64,000 bases of DNA from Marinobacterium iners (GCF_017310015.1 NZ_CP022297.1:1488001-1552000), one strand, 5' to 3'; shown: positions 48,047 to 57,334, numbered from the stretch's first letter. Numbers and translations are program-made. The notes: generated from the letters alone by a model not told the origin.

Positions 48047-49319
48047 CACTGCTGTCCCATAAATGGCAGCAAATGAGAAAGCCTGAATCCAAGTGAGTAA
48101 AATGAGAGTGCGACCAAACACTCTACTCACAAAGGATTCAGGCTTTGTCTCATCATAACACCGCGTTTCATCAGTTGCTCCAGCCTTTGTCCAGACACGA
48201 TTTTGAGCGAACGGCTCGTGAGCATCATGTGGGGCAAAAGCTCCGTTCAGCTTCACGCTGGGATCAGTTCATTGGCATTGCGATGTCCCAGATTTCTGGC
48301 CGACAAAGTCTTCGCGACATCGAGTCTAGCCTCGCCAGTCAGCGGCATAAACTCTACCACCTCGGAGCCAAGCCGATTGCTCGCTCAACCCTCGCCCGCC
48401 TCAATGAGCAGCAGCCTGCCGAGCTCTATGAGGCCATCTTTTATAAGCTTTTGCAGCGCTGTTCTGTGCGTTCAAATGCGCATAAATTTCGCTTCAAAAA
48501 TCCACTTTATTCACTCGATGCCAGCACCATCGATCTGTCATTGAATATTTTCCCCTGGGCAAAAATCCATCAGTCAAAAGCTGGTGTAAAGCTGCATACT
48601 GGCCTGAACAACGCCAGCTTAATTCCCGAGTTCGTTGCGCTCAGTGATGGACGGGAAGGCGATTTGATTCAGGGGCGCCAGTTCACCTTTCCGGCAGGCA
48701 GTATCGTGGCTTTTGATAAGGGCTATGTTGATTACCGCTGGTATGGAGAGCTAACAAAACAAAAGGTTAGCTTTGTCACGCGACTGAGACCCAAAGCTGT
48801 TTATCAGGTGCAGAAATCGAATCCAGTACGTGCCGAGACGTCGGTTGAGTACGATCAAGTGATTGAGTTGAGCAGTCAGCACGCGCAAAAACAGGGCGCA
48901 CCCACGCTTCGATTGGTGGGGTATAACTGCCCGGAAAGCGGTAAACACTTCCGCTTTATCACCAACAACTTCAAGCTGGCCGCGACGACAATTGCGTCGA
49001 TCTATAAGGATCGTTGGCAGGTGGAACTCTTCTTCAAAGCACTCAAGCAAAACCTGAAGATAAAGGCGTTTTTAGGTAACAGTAAGAATGCTGTGCTGAC
49101 GCAGATCTGGATCGCCATGATCTGCTATCTACTGCTCTCGTTTGCTCGCCACAGCGCCCGGCAAGGCTGGAGCGTACAACGCATAATGCGAACACTTCAG
49201 GTGAGCTTGTTCGAACGCATACCCCTTTGGGCGCTACTTAATCCTCCTTCACTAAAGCCAGAAAAAAGGGACCCTCAAATGAGGATCCCTTTATGATCAA
49301 AAACTATGGGACAGCAGTG
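48047..49319 (+). mobile_element. IS4-family insertion sequence, 1273 bp
   Basis: Terminal inverted repeats CACTGCTGTCCCATA and TATGGGACAGCAGTG mark the ends exactly. The element is flanked by identical 10-bp copies of CTTGACAGGG (48037-48046 and 49320-49329), showing a clean insertion. It carries one transposase gene, and near its right end a hairpin (49267-49290) that may terminate transcription. The two flanking half-sequences rejoin to a terminator hairpin of the nrd operon. Confidence 0.96.
48145..49296 (+). CDS. IS4-family transposase (DDE, YREK motif)
   Basis: 383 aa from a TTG at 48145 with AAAGGA about 8 nt upstream; family members often begin SHHNTxFHQLL, as here. DDE residues: YSLDASTIDLSL, VAFDKGYVDYRW, and the YREK signature Y-x2-R-x3-E-x6-K in YKDRWQVELFFKALKQ. 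It catalyses cut-and-paste transposition of the element. No internal stop or frameshift is seen, so it is probably active. The last codons overlap a hairpin. Confidence 0.93.
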   Translation: MSHHNTAFHQLLQPLSRHDFERTAREHHVGQKLRSASRWDQFIGIAMSQISGRQSLRDIESSLASQRHKLYHLGAKPIARSTLARLNEQQPAELYEAIFYKLLQRCSVRSNAHKFRFKNPLYSLDASTIDLSLNIFPWAKIHQSKAGVKLHTGLNNASLIPEFVALSDGREGDLIQGRQFTFPAGSIVAFDKGYVDYRWYGELTKQKVSFVTRLRPKAVYQVQKSNPVRAETSVEYDQVIELSSQHAQKQGAPTLRLVGYNCPESGKHFRFITNNFKLAATTIASIYKDRWQVELFFKALKQNLKIKAFLGNSKNAVLTQIWIAMICYLLLSFARHSARQGWSVQRIMRTLQVSLFERIPLWALLNPPSLKPEKRDPQMRIPL

Positions 49320-49329
49320 CTTGACAGGG
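49320..49329. repeat. Target site duplication (right copy) of the IS4-family element
   Basis: CTTGACAGGG, followed by CGCTTTTTTTTT, the right arm and U-run of the interrupted terminator. Identity with the left copy suggests a recent insertion. Confidence 0.93.
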
Positions 49330-49570
49330 CGCTTTTTTTTTGAACTTGTACACATGCCTGAGGCGCACTGACTGAAGCCGGTGCATAACCCGTTTCAGCG
49401 AAGACGTATTGCTCTATTGACATATGTAAGCTATTGTTTTTTATGGATTTGATCGAAAGCTGACGTTTTTCTTACCAATTTGCTGAAGGCCTCGAATTAC
49501 GCTGGATTGAGCCATTCTTCCCAATAGTACTCACAGTTTTATCCACAGAAATTGTGGGTAACGAAAGGGG
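49330..49570. other. Non-coding gap between the IS and nth
   Basis: 241 bases with no supported gene. It contains the right arm and U-run of the split nrd terminator at its left end, and the 3' end of nth at the right. I see no terminator hairpin for nth in the 60 bases after its stop codon, nor other repeats or RNA motifs. Confidence 0.6.
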
Positions 49571-50209
49571 CTATTCGAGCTCCGTTTTCTGCTTGTATTC
49601 ACATAAATCTTCAATCACGCAGGCACCGCAACGAGGCTTGCGTGCCGTGCAGACATAGCGTCCATGCAGGATCAGCCAGTGGTGTGCATCCACCAGAAAA
49701 GGTTTGGGTACATGGCGCAGCAGTTTTCGTTCGACTTCCAGTACGGTCTTGCCTGGGGCGATACGAGTGCGGTTGGCGACGCGAAAGATATGGGTGTCTA
49801 CCGCCATGGCGGGCTGGCCAAACGCCGTGTTGAGGACCACGTTGGCAGTCTTGCGGCCAACACCGGGCAGCTTCTCCAGCTCGGCGCGTGTCTGAGGGAC
49901 TTCGCTGTTGTGCTCTTCGATCAGAATGCGGCAGGTCTTGATGACGTTTTCGGCCTTGGTGTTGAACAGACCGATGGTCTTGATGTACTGCTTCACACCA
50001 TCCACTCCGAGGGCCAGAATGGCTTCAGGCGTATTGGCGATGGGATAAAGCTTGCGGGTAGCCTTGTTGACGCTGACATCGGTTGCCTGTGCCGACAGCA
50101 TGACGGCAATCAGCAGCTCAAAGGCGTTGCTGTATTCGAGTTCGGTTTCAGGGTTGGGGTTTTCGGCCTGCAGGCGGCTGAAAATCTGGTATCGCTTGTC
50201 GGCATTCAT
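49571..50209 (-). CDS. nth: Endonuclease III
   Basis: ATG at 50209; 212 aa, the family length. The helix-hairpin-helix LEKLPGVGRKTANVVLN with catalytic K120, and D138 in AMAVDTHIFRV, are in the same positions as in E. coli Nth. The 4Fe-4S ligands are C-x6-C-x2-C-x5-C in CTARKPRCGACVIEDLC. It removes oxidised pyrimidines and cuts AP sites in base excision repair. In many gammaproteobacteria nth closes the rnf operon, but here two signalling genes intervene. Confidence 0.96.
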   Translation of the reverse strand: MNADKRYQIFSRLQAENPNPETELEYSNAFELLIAVMLSAQATDVSVNKATRKLYPIANTPEAILALGVDGVKQYIKTIGLFNTKAENVIKTCRILIEEHNSEVPQTRAELEKLPGVGRKTANVVLNTAFGQPAMAVDTHIFRVANRTRIAPGKTVLEVERKLLRHVPKPFLVDAHHWLILHGRYVCTARKPRCGACVIEDLCEYKQKTELE

Positions 50210-50241
50210 CGCGGTCTGTCCGGTTACGGGCAAAACTGCGA

Positions 50242-51219
50242 TTATTCCAGATCCTCGGCCAAGGTGGTACGGTTGCGGCCATTCTCCTTGGAGTAATACA
50301 GCGCTGTGTCGGCATCTCGCATCCACTCTTCATGGGATTGATGCTGGTTGCCAAGCTGAGAAATGCCAAGGCTGGCGGTAAACTGTATACGGTTGGGGCC
50401 GTGCCTTACTTCCAGCATCTCAATTGCACGGCGAACCCGTTCGGCGAACACCATGGCGTTGGTGGCTGTGGTGTTGACCAGCAGAACGCCGAACTCCTCG
50501 CCGCCATAACGGCCCGGCGTATCCGTGGCACGTGCATGGTGGCGCAGGGTTTCGGACAGGATACGGATGACCTCGTCACCGGCCTGGTGGCCGTAAGTGT
50601 CGTTGATCGCCTTGAAGTGGTCCACATCCATCATGACCAGGCTTGAGGGGGTCTGAGTTCGGCGGAAGCGCTCATACTCCTGTCGCAGGCACTCTTCCCA
50701 ATAGCCTCGGTTTGCAAGACCACTGAGTCTGTCTGTGCGACTCAGCAGTGCGAGCTCGGCGTTGGCATCACGCAGCCCCAGCTGGCTCATGGCGGCGGCC
50801 GTCATGTCATAGATCATAATGCCGACATGGTCGATCTTGCCACTGGGAGAGGAGAGCGGAATCAATGTCACGTTCTGATACATGAACTCAGCCAGTCCCG
50901 TAATAGGGTGGTACGGCTTGAAGCGGAACAGGTAAGGGCGCTCTTCCCAGGTGATAAAGGCACGATTGCGAAGCATGAAGACGCTTTCAAGCTTGCGCTG
51001 AAACCATTGTCCGGGGAAGTCATCGAACAGGTCTTCCAGTCGTTTGCCGTAAGCAATGGCATCACGTACACCGGAATGGTTGGTCATGAAGTTGTTCCAG
51101 AGGTGAACGCGGTGGTCGGCATCCAACACAATCAGGCCCACATCCAAGTGTTGCAGGAGTCCCAGTTGCCAATGGAACTCATCCACGCTCAGTATGTGCT
51201 CCGGCGGGTTGATCATCAC
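50242..51219 (-). CDS. PAS-GGDEF diguanylate cyclase
   Basis: 325 aa. The N-terminal PAS-like domain (LDVGLIVLDADHRVHLWNNFMTNHSGV, about residues 25-130) is followed by a coiled helix and a GGDEF domain with active-site variant GGEEF (RYGGEEFGVLLVN). No obvious RxxD I-site is seen. It should make cyclic-di-GMP. It overlaps the response regulator gene by 4 bases (ATGA), so the two are co-translated. Confidence 0.92.
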   Translation of the reverse strand: MMINPPEHILSVDEFHWQLGLLQHLDVGLIVLDADHRVHLWNNFMTNHSGVRDAIAYGKRLEDLFDDFPGQWFQRKLESVFMLRNRAFITWEERPYLFRFKPYHPITGLAEFMYQNVTLIPLSSPSGKIDHVGIMIYDMTAAAMSQLGLRDANAELALLSRTDRLSGLANRGYWEECLRQEYERFRRTQTPSSLVMMDVDHFKAINDTYGHQAGDEVIRILSETLRHHARATDTPGRYGGEEFGVLLVNTTATNAMVFAERVRRAIEMLEVRHGPNRIQFTASLGISQLGNQHQSHEEWMRDADTALYYSKENGRNRTTLAEDLE

Positions 51220-52280
51220 AGATGCCTCACTAATTCATTCATGGCCGGAAGTGAATCTTCGGTAAACAGCAGCAGCAGGTCACAACTCAAATCGCGCCCC
51301 TCGATCCGGTAACCGATGTCGATGCTTAGTGTTCGCGTCCAGCGGCTGTTCTGTTGCAGGTTCGGTATACTGCAGTGCTGGCCCAGAATCAGTGGCGAGC
51401 CCTGGCCAAAACTCAGATCCAGCTGTGATCCAAGCCCGTTCAAGAAGGCGCCGATCAAGAGGTTGGCGATATCCATCATCAATTCGCGTTCGACCTGGTC
51501 GGTGATTTCACCTTCATGGCCGAGCATATAAGCCAGATCCTGACTGCTGGAGTCACTGAACATCAGCAAGGCTTCACCGGCGATGCCTGGAGCGATAAAG
51601 CCCTGACAGATAGTGGTGATCGGATTGTCTCCAGTCGCCTGATGCAACGCCATGTCGAATTCACACAGCTCAACCAACTGTACGTGGGGGATCGGCAATT
51701 CGATAAAGACCTTCAACAGCCGTGCAAGGCGGTCGGCTGCCTGGCCCATAGCGACGTTAGCCAGCTCCTGGTAGCTCTCGGTCAGTTCAAATGCCTGCGA
51801 TACCGGGTCGAGGCCCAGGCCGCGAGTGCGGTTCAGTGGCTGTGGACGTGCACTTTCGAGATCGGTTTCAACTGCATCATTTACGGTGTCGGCGGGGCGT
51901 TCGGCAAGTTCTTCGAGCAGGCCGAATGAGCGCAGAGACTGGGTCAGCAGGTCGGTATCCAGCGGTTTGCGGATGAAATCAAGTGCGCCGAGTTGAATCA
52001 CACGCTCACGGGCTTCCGGCTGAATATCGCCGGATACAACGATGGTAAGAGTGGGCAGGTCATTGGCACGGATGCGTTCCAGTACCTGGTAGCCATCCAG
52101 CAACGGCATGTTAAGGTCGAGAAACAGCAGCTCACCCTTGCCGGCCCTGATCGCCTCAAGTGCCTCCAGGCCATGGCTGGCGTGTGTAATGTCCACATTC
52201 CATTGTTTCAGCGCTCGCTCCATCTGCTTGCGAGCGAGGCGGGAATCATCACAGATTACGACGGATAGCGGTTTGCCCAC
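51216..52280 (-). CDS. Response regulator fused to a CheC/CheX-like domain
   Basis: 354 aa. Receiver domain (residues 1-120) with acidic pair D11/D12, phosphoacceptor D55 (LLFLDLNMPLLDG), S83 and K105 (IRKPLD). After a linker, a CheX/CheC-type domain (ELANVAMGQAADRLARLLKVFIELPIPHV and LMMDIANLLIGAFLNGLGSQL, about residues 170-350) probably acts as phosphatase or binding partner. It forms an operon with the diguanylate cyclase and lies next to rnfE. Confidence 0.88.
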   Translation of the reverse strand: MGKPLSVVICDDSRLARKQMERALKQWNVDITHASHGLEALEAIRAGKGELLFLDLNMPLLDGYQVLERIRANDLPTLTIVVSGDIQPEARERVIQLGALDFIRKPLDTDLLTQSLRSFGLLEELAERPADTVNDAVETDLESARPQPLNRTRGLGLDPVSQAFELTESYQELANVAMGQAADRLARLLKVFIELPIPHVQLVELCEFDMALHQATGDNPITTICQGFIAPGIAGEALLMFSDSSSQDLAYMLGHEGEITDQVERELMMDIANLLIGAFLNGLGSQLDLSFGQGSPLILGQHCSIPNLQQNSRWTRTLSIDIGYRIEGRDLSCDLLLLFTEDSLPAMNELVRHL

Positions 52281-52364
52281 CTTGGCTCCTGTTGATCGAA
52301 AATGATGCAGGTTTGGCCGAGGTTAATGAAAAAGGGTTTGGGTTTCAATGAGTAAAAAGTGTCA

Positions 52365-53066
52365 TCAACCGGTAACGCGTACCCTTTTGCTACCCGTCAA
52401 GGTTTTGGGAGTCTGTTGCTTGCGGCGTTCTTCCAGGCGCGCATCGATTATGTTCTTCAGCGCAATCAGCAGTCCAAGGCCAACAAAAGCACCCGGTGGC
52501 AGAATGGCAAACAGGAAGCCTGGGTAGTCCTCGAACATCAGCCACTTCCAGTTGCGTGCGGCTTCGCCGAACAGCAGGTGCATGTCACTGAACAGCGCGC
52601 CGGTGCCCAGTAGCTCGCGCATACCGCCCAGCAGGACCAATACGGCGGTGAAGCCGACGCCCATCATCAGGCCGTCCAATACTGAGGCGCGCACCGGGTT
52701 CTTGCTGGCAAAGGCATCGGCACGGCCCATGATGGCGCAATTGGTCACAATCAATGGAATGAAGATGCCCAAAATCAGGTAAAGCTCATAGGTGAATGCC
52801 TGCATCAGCAGTTCGATCGCCGTCACGAAAGAGGCAATGATCATTACGAAGATCGGTAGGCGTACGGTTTCCGGCACCAGTTTGCGGAAAGCGGATACAG
52901 TCAGGTTTGAGCTGACCAGTACCAATGTGCTTGCAAGGCCAAGGCCAAGGGCGTTCACTACGGAGGCGGTGACGGCCAGCAGGGGGCAAAGGCCCAGTAG
53001 TTGCACCAGTGCCGGATTGTTGGTCCAAAGGCCGTCCAATGTAATCTTGCGGTAGTCGACGCTCAT
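52365..53066 (-). CDS. rnfE: Rnf electron transport complex subunit E
   Basis: 233 aa, starting MSVDYRKITLDGLWTNNPALVQLLGLCPLLAV, then about six membrane segments with LVTNCAIMGRADAFASKN and VLVLLGGMRELLGTG. It is an integral membrane subunit of the ferredoxin:NAD+ oxidoreductase (RnfABCDGE). Last gene of the operon, with a 4-base overlap to rnfG. The basic C-terminal tail (RLEERRKQQTPKTLTGSKR) is cytoplasmic. Confidence 0.94.
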   Translation of the reverse strand: MSVDYRKITLDGLWTNNPALVQLLGLCPLLAVTASVVNALGLGLASTLVLVSSNLTVSAFRKLVPETVRLPIFVMIIASFVTAIELLMQAFTYELYLILGIFIPLIVTNCAIMGRADAFASKNPVRASVLDGLMMGVGFTAVLVLLGGMRELLGTGALFSDMHLLFGEAARNWKWLMFEDYPGFLFAILPPGAFVGLGLLIALKNIIDARLEERRKQQTPKTLTGSKRVRVTG

Positions 53067-53719
53067 TGTGTGACTCCTGCCGCAGAAGCGGCGTCAGCAG
53101 TAACGGGTTGCAGCAACTGTGCGCGGTGAGCCCGGAAAAACTCGATTGTGCGGGCGGTGGCATTTACGATCGCGCGTGGCGTGATAGTAGCGCCGGTGAA
53201 CTGATCAAATCTGCCACCGTCTTTTTTAACCGCCCAGTTCTCGTCACGATTAACCGCCATGTGAGCCCCCTCAAAAGCCAGAATCCAGTCGGATTTGGCC
53301 AGCTCGATCTTGTCACCCAGCCCCGGTGTTTCCTTGTGGCTTAGGACGCGTACACCGGCGAGCGAACTGTCGGCATTCACACCGATCAGCAGCTCGATGT
53401 TGCCGCTGTAGCCATCCGGTGCAATCACCGGAAGCAGTACAGTTACTACCTCGCCGGAATTGATTGCCTGCCAGCCTATGCTGCCGGAAGGGTAGCCCAG
53501 CTCAGGCGCGGCACTGAGCTGAATCTCATGCGACAGCAGATCGGGATCTATCTCGCGAGGCACGATTTCATACAAGGCACGAGCCTGAAATTCGGCCTTG
53601 TTGTGCGCGATTCTCTCGCGTGTACTCAGCTGAGTGAAGGCGATGACAGCCGCTGTTACGATCGCGAAAATGCCGATGGCCAGGGCGTTACTGCGAATGG
53701 CCTGAAAGACTTCGTTCAT
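53063..53719 (-). CDS. rnfG: Rnf electron transport complex subunit G (FMN-binding)
   Basis: 218 aa. An N-terminal membrane anchor (ALAIGIFAIVTAAVIAFTQL), periplasmic FMN-binding domain with the flavinylation motif T-G-A-T in RFDQFTGATITPRAIV. The FMN is attached to the threonine by ApbE. Typical VLSHKETPGLGDKIE precedes. It overlaps rnfD and rnfE by 4 bases. Confidence 0.94.
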   Translation of the reverse strand: MNEVFQAIRSNALAIGIFAIVTAAVIAFTQLSTRERIAHNKAEFQARALYEIVPREIDPDLLSHEIQLSAAPELGYPSGSIGWQAINSGEVVTVLLPVIAPDGYSGNIELLIGVNADSSLAGVRVLSHKETPGLGDKIELAKSDWILAFEGAHMAVNRDENWAVKKDGGRFDQFTGATITPRAIVNATARTIEFFRAHRAQLLQPVTADAASAAGVTQ

Positions 53720-54771
53720 GCCTTGCCTCCCTGTCCCTTTTTGGCCCTGTTATGGCCATAGCTGCGTGGCTGGGTATAGATATCGATAAAGGGCGCCGCC
53801 AGATTCATCAGCAAAACCGCGAAGGCCACACCATCGGGATAGTTGCCCCAGGTACGGATAATGAAAATCAGGATGCCAATACTGGCACCGAACACTATCC
53901 GTCCACGGTTACTGGTCGCGCTTGAGACTGGGTCGGTAATGATGAAGAACGCCGCCAGCATGGTGGCACCGGTGCTGAGGTGGAAGAAGGGGTCAGCATA
54001 GTTGTCGGGATCAAAACCGAAAAACATGCTTGAACACAGGGTCAGTGCCAGCAGCATGGAGATGGGTGCGTGCCAGGTGATCACCTTGCGGTACAGCAGA
54101 AAGATGCCGCCCATCAGCCAGGCGGCACTGACTGCGTGCCAGGCGCCGATGCCTTGTGACAATACGGTGGACTGGCGCCAGGCTTCTTCGGTGGTCAGGC
54201 CGCCACGGTGGCGGATTTCATCCAGAGGGGTCGCTCCGGTAAAACTGTCATACCAGAGGTTGTCGGCGGCGGCGAAGATGGCCTTCAACGTGTCGAGGAA
54301 CGGCGCTATCTGCCAGCCGTCGCCATTGAGTACGAAGGGGGCGGTCCAGCGTGTCATTTCCACCGGGAACGAGATCAGCAGGAGGGCATAGGCCACCATC
54401 GCAGGATTGAACGGGTTCTGTCCCAAACCGCCGTAAAGGTGCTTGCCCAATACAATGGCAACAAACACGCCGACCAGTGTCATCCACCAGGGCGCGAAGG
54501 GAGGAATCGCCACGGCCAGCAGCATGGCGGTGACAATGGCGCTGCCATCGTTGAGGTGAAACAGCACCGGGCGCTTGCGCAGCTTGAGTATTACAGCTTC
54601 AAATCCCAGTGCCAGCAGGCCGGCCCAGATAATCTGGATTACAGTGCCCCAGCCGAAAAAGACGGTCATGGCCAGAATGCCGGGCAGCATGGCCAGCATC
54701 ACCAGTCGCATCACATTGGCGGTGCTGTTGGCCTTGTAGACATGAGGTGAACTCAGTCGGATCAGTGACAT
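53716..54771 (-). CDS. rnfD: Rnf electron transport complex subunit D (FMN-binding)
   Basis: 351 aa, about nine membrane segments. The covalent FMN site is in YDSFTGATPLDEIRH (T-G-A-T). Other family motifs are LGKHLYGGLGQNPFNPAMVAYALLLISFP and FFIITDPVSSATSNRGRI. It pumps ions (Na+ or H+) in the Rnf complex. Overlaps rnfG by 4 bases. Confidence 0.95.
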   Translation of the reverse strand: MSLIRLSSPHVYKANSTANVMRLVMLAMLPGILAMTVFFGWGTVIQIIWAGLLALGFEAVILKLRKRPVLFHLNDGSAIVTAMLLAVAIPPFAPWWMTLVGVFVAIVLGKHLYGGLGQNPFNPAMVAYALLLISFPVEMTRWTAPFVLNGDGWQIAPFLDTLKAIFAAADNLWYDSFTGATPLDEIRHRGGLTTEEAWRQSTVLSQGIGAWHAVSAAWLMGGIFLLYRKVITWHAPISMLLALTLCSSMFFGFDPDNYADPFFHLSTGATMLAAFFIITDPVSSATSNRGRIVFGASIGILIFIIRTWGNYPDGVAFAVLLMNLAAPFIDIYTQPRSYGHNRAKKGQGGKA

Positions 54772-54805
54772 CGGTGTGCGATCCTGTCTTAAGTATCAGT
54801 TGGGT

Positions 54806-56725
54806 TTAGGCCGGCGAGTGTTCGCTCAGGCTCTGGTTCAGGGCGTCGGATTTCTTGCGGGCTTCCACCAGTTCGGTTTCCATCTCCCGACGTGCCTGTT
54901 CGTCTTCCGTCTTGGTCAGTGCGCGTTCCAGTTTGGTCACCGCTGCGCGGGCCATGGCGGCATCAATCTTGAGCTGCTTGAGATCTACGCCCTTTTCGGC
55001 GGCGGCAGCGGCCTCTGCCTGCTCAGCTGCCTTAAAGGCCTGCTCGGCTTCTTCTGATTTCTGCTCCAGGTCCGTCAGGGTGGCGCGCAGGGCATCGATG
55101 CCATCCAGTCCCTTGTCTTCAGCGTTCTTGAAGGCGTCACGGGCCTTCTTCAGCTTGGTACGGGCAACCGCTGCAGCGGTTTTCAGTTGCTTCAGGTCTG
55201 GTGCAGCACTGGCTGCCGGAGCGGCGCTGTCAGATGCTGACTGGGCCTTCTCTGCTTCGGTATTCTTGCGAGACTGTTGTGCCCGTGCAGCCTCTTCGGC
55301 TCGTGCCTTGCGGCGTGCTTCCTTCTCGGCCTGCTCACGTTCGAGTCGCGCCTGACGGGCTTCAAAACGCTGACGCGCATGGTCAGCCTTGCGTTGTTCG
55401 GCTTCTTCGGTACGAATCTCGGATTTGGCAAAGCGATAGTACTGCACCAGCGGAATGCTGCTGGGGCAGACATAGGCACAGGCGCCGCACTCGATGCAGT
55501 CGAACAGGTTGTGATTACGCGCCTTGTCGAACTCACGCCCTTTGGAGAACCAGTACAGCTGCTGCGGCAGCAGTGTCACGGGGCAGACCTGCTCGCACAT
55601 GTTGCAGCGGATGCAGGGCTGCTCAGGTGGTGCCTGTGGCATTTCCTCATCGCTGGCGGCAATGATGCAGTTGGTGGTCTTGATCACAGGGATCTGATCA
55701 TGCGCGACCGTGACCCCCATCATCGGCCCGCCCATCACCAGCCTGAACAGACGGCCTTCATACAGGTTGGCGGCCTCCAGCAGGTCGGCAAAGGGGGTGC
55801 CGATCAGGGCTTCAAAATTCTGCGGCTTGGCCACGGCGTCGCCGGTGACGGTCACAATACGCGAAATCAGCGGCTCGCCAAAATGTACCGCACGATGGAT
55901 GGCGGTTGCCGTGCCCACATTCTGGCACACGATGCCGATATCGGCAGGGATGCGACCACTTGGCACTTCCAGTCCGGTGAGCAGCTGGATCAGCTGGCGT
56001 TCACCGCCCGAAGGGTATTTGGTGGGCACGACGCGGATATCAATATTCAGCTCGCAACCCTTGAGTACCGCTTCCAATGCGTGGATTGCCTGCGGCTTGT
56101 TGTCCTCGATGCCGATCATGATATGGCTCGGGCGCAACAGGTGGCTGATGATGCGAATACCGCTGAGAATGTCGGCGGCACGCTCACGCATCAGCATGTC
56201 ATCAGCCGTGATATAGGGTTCGCACTCGGCGGCGTTGATGATCAGAGTATTGACGATATGGTCATCACCCAGATGCAGCTTCACATCGGTTGGGAAGCCA
56301 GCACCGCCCATGCCGGCGATGCCGCACTGGCGGATATGCTCGATCAGAACCGAGGGCTCCAGCCGGGTGTAATCCTGCAGGCCCTGGTGTTCAATCCACT
56401 CATCCTGACCGTCGGTTTCCAGCGTGATGCAGTCAGACTCAAGGCCTGATGCATGCGGCACCGGGTGTGGCCCGATTGAGCGCACAATGCCTGAGGTAGG
56501 CGCGTGCAGCGATGCGCTGATACGGCCGACCGGTTCGGCAATCAACTGTCCCTTGAGTACACGATCGCCCACATTGACCACCGGGTTGGCGGCAATGCCG
56601 ATATGCTGCTGCAGTGGGATATAGAGCATCTTCGGCAGCGGCGCTTGGGCAATCGGGGTTCGGGTGGACTGCTTCTTGTTTTCCGGCGGGTGCACGCCAC
56701 CGTGGAACGCAAATACCTTGCCCAT
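54806..56725 (-). CDS. rnfC: Rnf electron transport complex subunit C
   Basis: ATG at 56725 overlaps the rnfB stop (ATGA). 639 aa. NADH/FMN-binding core (GMGGAGFPTDVKL, about residue 135) and two 4Fe-4S sets: CIRCNMCEQVCPVTLLPQQL and CIECGACAYVCPSSIPL (residues about 370-420). The last 200 residues are an Ala/Lys/Glu-rich coiled coil (EREQAEKEARRKARAEEAARA), a common but variable extension. It accepts electrons from or gives them to NADH. Confidence 0.95.
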   Translation of the reverse strand: MGKVFAFHGGVHPPENKKQSTRTPIAQAPLPKMLYIPLQQHIGIAANPVVNVGDRVLKGQLIAEPVGRISASLHAPTSGIVRSIGPHPVPHASGLESDCITLETDGQDEWIEHQGLQDYTRLEPSVLIEHIRQCGIAGMGGAGFPTDVKLHLGDDHIVNTLIINAAECEPYITADDMLMRERAADILSGIRIISHLLRPSHIMIGIEDNKPQAIHALEAVLKGCELNIDIRVVPTKYPSGGERQLIQLLTGLEVPSGRIPADIGIVCQNVGTATAIHRAVHFGEPLISRIVTVTGDAVAKPQNFEALIGTPFADLLEAANLYEGRLFRLVMGGPMMGVTVAHDQIPVIKTTNCIIAASDEEMPQAPPEQPCIRCNMCEQVCPVTLLPQQLYWFSKGREFDKARNHNLFDCIECGACAYVCPSSIPLVQYYRFAKSEIRTEEAEQRKADHARQRFEARQARLEREQAEKEARRKARAEEAARAQQSRKNTEAEKAQSASDSAAPAASAAPDLKQLKTAAAVARTKLKKARDAFKNAEDKGLDGIDALRATLTDLEQKSEEAEQAFKAAEQAEAAAAAEKGVDLKQLKIDAAMARAAVTKLERALTKTEDEQARREMETELVEARKKSDALNQSLSEHSPA

Positions 56726-57321
56726 CAGTGTGCCTCCTGCTGTTCGGCGCCGCGACCACGGTCGGTCGCGATCAGGCTGGAGGACTCGGTTGGCGAGGGC
56801 CATTTCCAGTTGGTAATGGTGGTTTCCACCGGAATCATATCAATACAGTCCACGGGGCAGGGTTCAACACACAGGTCGCAGCCGGTGCACTCGTCGACGA
56901 TGACGGTGTGCATCTGCTTGGCGGCGCCGAGAATCGCGTCCACGGGGCAGGCCTGAATGCACTTGGTGCAGCCGATGCATTCATCTTCGCGGATAAAGGC
57001 AACCTTTTTGACCTGTTCTTCGCCATGTTCGGCATCCAGCGGCACCGCTTCCACATCGAGCAGGTCAGCCAGCGCTTCAATGGTGCTTTGACCACCGGGC
57101 GGGCACTTGTTGATCGCCTCACCATTAGCGATCGCTTCCGCGTAGGGGCGACAGCCCGGGTAGCCGCACTGGCCACACTGCGTTTGTGGCAACAGGGAAT
57201 CGATCTGATCCACGATCGGATTGCCCTCGACACGAAAGCGTACCGAGGCATAACCCAGAATCACGCCGAACACGACGGCGAGGCAAAACAGGATAAGAAT
57301 AGCGGTAATAACGGTCGTCAT
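56725..57321 (-). CDS. rnfB: Rnf electron transport complex subunit B (ferredoxin-like)
   Basis: ATG at 57321 with GGAG at 9 nt; 198 aa. An N-terminal membrane anchor (ITAILILFCLAVVFGVILGY), a 4Fe-4S domain (CGQCGYPGCRPYAEAI, residues about 47-65) and two ferredoxin clusters (CIGCTKCIQACPVDA, CTGCDLCVEPCPVDC). It moves electrons from ferredoxin into the membrane part. Confidence 0.95.
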   Translation of the reverse strand: MTTVITAILILFCLAVVFGVILGYASVRFRVEGNPIVDQIDSLLPQTQCGQCGYPGCRPYAEAIANGEAINKCPPGGQSTIEALADLLDVEAVPLDAEHGEEQVKKVAFIREDECIGCTKCIQACPVDAILGAAKQMHTVIVDECTGCDLCVEPCPVDCIDMIPVETTITNWKWPSPTESSSLIATDRGRGAEQQEAH

Positions 57322-57334
57322 CGTTGTCTCCGCC

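Larger units (their letters stand above)
48031..49337 (+). terminator. nrd operon terminator split by the insertion sequence
   Basis: Left of the element is AAGCGCC-TTGACAG (48031-48044); right of it GGCGCTT plus eight or more T (49328 onward). Joined, they form a 7-bp stem AAGCGCC/GGCGCTT with a 7-nt loop and a U-run, a standard Rho-independent terminator. The IS lies between the two arms. The split arms can no longer fold together in a normal mRNA. Confidence 0.85.

Noticed and set aside
55277..56449. 390-aa plus-strand frame in rnfC
   Set aside because: Shadow frame; no motif and located against a clear rnfC with cluster ligands.
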